From the NCBI GenBank assembly GCA_015499985.1, contig JAAAUF010000014.1, positions 29,577 to 93,576 on the forward strand: DNA of 64,000 bases, given 5' to 3'. The notes under the pieces were generated by a model, which had not been told where the DNA came from, did no database searches, and saw nothing but the letters and a program-made list of their open reading frames with translations. A program made the translations under genes and the position numbers. Positions 62,199 through 64,000 of the stretch are shown piece after piece. This stretch comes from Haplosporangium gracile (lineage: Eukaryota > Mortierellomycota > Mortierellomycetes > Mortierellales > Mortierellaceae). Position 1 is the first letter of the stretch. Each line of letters starts with the position of its first letter.

Positions 62199-63970
62199 AT
62201 GGGTCAAGTCAACTCCACTGAGGCTCACTCAAGCAGCCGGCCCGTCATCGTGGACCCCATCCCGGCGCCCACTCCTCAGTCCTCGTCCTCTTCAATCCCC
62301 TCGGTCGAAGACATGCGTAATCTGACCAGCCGAATCCTCGCCTCTACCAACGATACCCTCAAGAACCTGCGTGAGAATATTCCTGCAATCGAATTGCCCG
62401 CTTCTCTCTCTTCTTCTTCTTCCTCTTCATCTTCGTCCTCAAACTCTTCAACGAATACCTCTGCGGTCTCGCTCGGTTCTGACGCTACCCACGAGGCCGG
62501 TATGGCTGCTGCTGCAATGACCGACGGTCTGGGGCTGGCCTCAGACACCAACCCAGTCATGGTCATGACTTCCTCGAACGACCAGCCCCCCATCCTGGTC
62601 TATCGGTCCTTTGGCAACAGCGACAGGGACAGCAGCGCCTCGGTCACAGAGTTGATCAAGCTCCATTACTATCTCTCGGTCGAATGGGTCAAGGAAAATC
62701 CGATGCAGGTTGCAATGGGTGCAGTGACTTTGGGAGCTGCCTTAGTCGTGGGAACTATGGCCATCAGCAGTATCCAGGCCCATCGTCAAAAGCAGCGACG
62801 CCTCCGCGTGTTGAGGGGAAAGGGTGACGCCAAGCGCGAGGTAGTTGTGGTGACGAATGTGTCGACTCTTGAGGGCGCTTCGTTGGCACTTTCGTTGGAT
62901 CAGGAAGGGTTTGTGGTCTTTGTTGGTGTTTCTAACCAGGTTCGGGCCGAGGAGGTTGAACAGTGGGGTCGGGCAGACATTCGCCCAGTTATTGTTGACG
63001 CGGCCAAGGTAATCTTTTGTGTTGTTGTTCGCTTACTTTCTTGTGAGCACAAAGACGCAAAATACGCACGCGCCCATGCTCCAGTCAGTCGATATGATGG
63101 TCCAGCTCGAAGAAGACATATGCATCCACAAAACCCATGAAATATGCATTACGAAACCAGCATTGTTACTCATCAATTTTGATTTTTGTCCCTTTACTCA
63201 CACTTAGACCAACCCATTCGAGGAGCTCGTGAGGGCTGTCTCCAGCTTCCTAGACCAAAACAACAGCGCCCTCCTTGGCGGCAGCCCGCTCTCAATGTCA
63301 TCTTCAGTCATCTACCAGGAAGAGCTCTCCTCCTCCACCGCTAACATCCGCCTCATCAACCCCGAGCACACTCTCAAGTCTGTCAGCGAAGCGGAATCTA
63401 AGCGTCATCATCACGGCAAGACCGACACTCCTTTGTTCCGTCTGGCAGCTGTGATTATCAACCAGCACTCTAGTCCTATTGGTTCTATTGAGAAAGTCGA
63501 ACTGGATCTCTGGCGTCAGGCCATCGATGCCAACATCACTGGGACCGTCATTGCTGCTCAAAAGTTCATGCCTCTGGTAAGTAAAGAAAATAGTTGCTCA
63601 ATTGCTTACTTTCCTTTTTCGTTTACAAATGGTCATTTGCTCCTCCTTCCCCCGCATTTCTTGTCACACAGACCCCTTCTTCATCTTATGCTTTTTTATT
63701 ATCTATACACCACCCTCCTTATAGATGAGACGCACGTTGGCATTGGCAAAGCCAAGACGATCGCCCCGCCTCATCTTTGTCTCATCCGCAATTACAGGCA
63801 GCATCGGATTCCCCTTCCAATCTGCCATCTGTGCCAGCCACCATGCTGTTGAATCCATTGCAGATTCGTTGAGACGTGAGGTCAAGTCCCAGGGCATCGA
63901 TGTTGTCTGTCTCCGCCCTGGTATCGCTGACCGCTCCTTCCGCAAAGAATGGGGCGAGAAATCCAGCAAG
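62199..63970 (+). CDS. SDR-like membrane protein (DUF1776-like), 3' partial
   Basis: Exons 62199-63008, 63208-63576 and 63725-63970, all joined in phase 0, give 475 residues. A GTAACA donor follows, so the gene continues past the window. The N-terminus is Ser/Pro-rich with a poly-Ser run (about 70-84). One membrane helix (about 169-190) is followed by basic residues. A fold like a short-chain dehydrogenase comes after it: REVVVVTNVSTLEGASLAL replaces the usual nucleotide-binding TGxxxGIG, and FVSSAITGSIGF and VVCLRPG match SDR segments. At the expected YxxxK catalytic site the sequence reads ICASHHAVE, so Tyr and Lys are missing. This fits the fungal DUF1776 family (SDR-related, function unknown). 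The family name is given from memory of its layout and is moderately sure. Confidence 0.7.
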
Positions 63971-64000
63971 GTAACAACCTCTTCGCATCCCGCCATCCTT

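Overview
The window is a piece of nuclear genome from a filamentous fungus. Genes are split by many short GT-AG introns. Leaders are rich in C/T and CAA, and microsatellites are abundant. Several proteins (KAT14/ATAC2, a YTHDC1-like SR protein, a BCKDK-type kinase, a RagC-type GTPase) are close to animal versions. That combination suggests an early-diverging fungus, most likely a Mortierella relative. This placement is inference; no marker gene proves it. I see no transposon, CRISPR array, rRNA or convincing tRNA. Ten Ns at 30115-30124 mark an assembly gap.

Layout. 1-3.5 kb: an empty stretch, then a GCN4/CPC1-type bZIP gene (+) whose leader carries two upstream ORFs. 4-6.2 kb: riboflavin gene RIB3 (-) with a 1.35-kb intron. 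6.9-11.3 kb: a 13-exon KAT14/ATAC2 acetyltransferase (-). 11.6-14 kb: a DHA1-type MFS exporter (-). 14.7-17 kb: an NRG1-like two-finger repressor (-). 17-34.4 kb: about 17 kb with no recognisable protein gene. 34.4-41.9 kb: THOC1/HPR1 (-) and an SR-rich YTH protein (+), head to head over 510 bp. 42-51 kb: BCP1/BCCIP, a BCKDK-type kinase and a GYP5/EVI5-type TBC RabGAP, all (-). 51-55.5 kb: a second gene-poor stretch. 55.5-60 kb: RagC/GTR2-type GTPase and alkaline ceramidase (-). 62.2 kb to the end: an SDR-like membrane protein (+), cut by the window edge.

All gene models were spliced by hand. In each one the exon phases add up to a continuous frame with GT-AG introns, except one GC-AG intron in THOC1. 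Start codons, UTRs and the outermost exons are the least certain parts.

Functional links. Three loci concern amino-acid supply: the GCN4/CPC1 regulator, a Rag GTPase of the TORC1 pathway, and the kinase that restrains branched-chain amino-acid breakdown. THOC1 and the YTH protein both belong to nuclear mRNP processing and export, and they share a promoter region. The rest look like ordinary neighbours; co-location alone proves no joint function.
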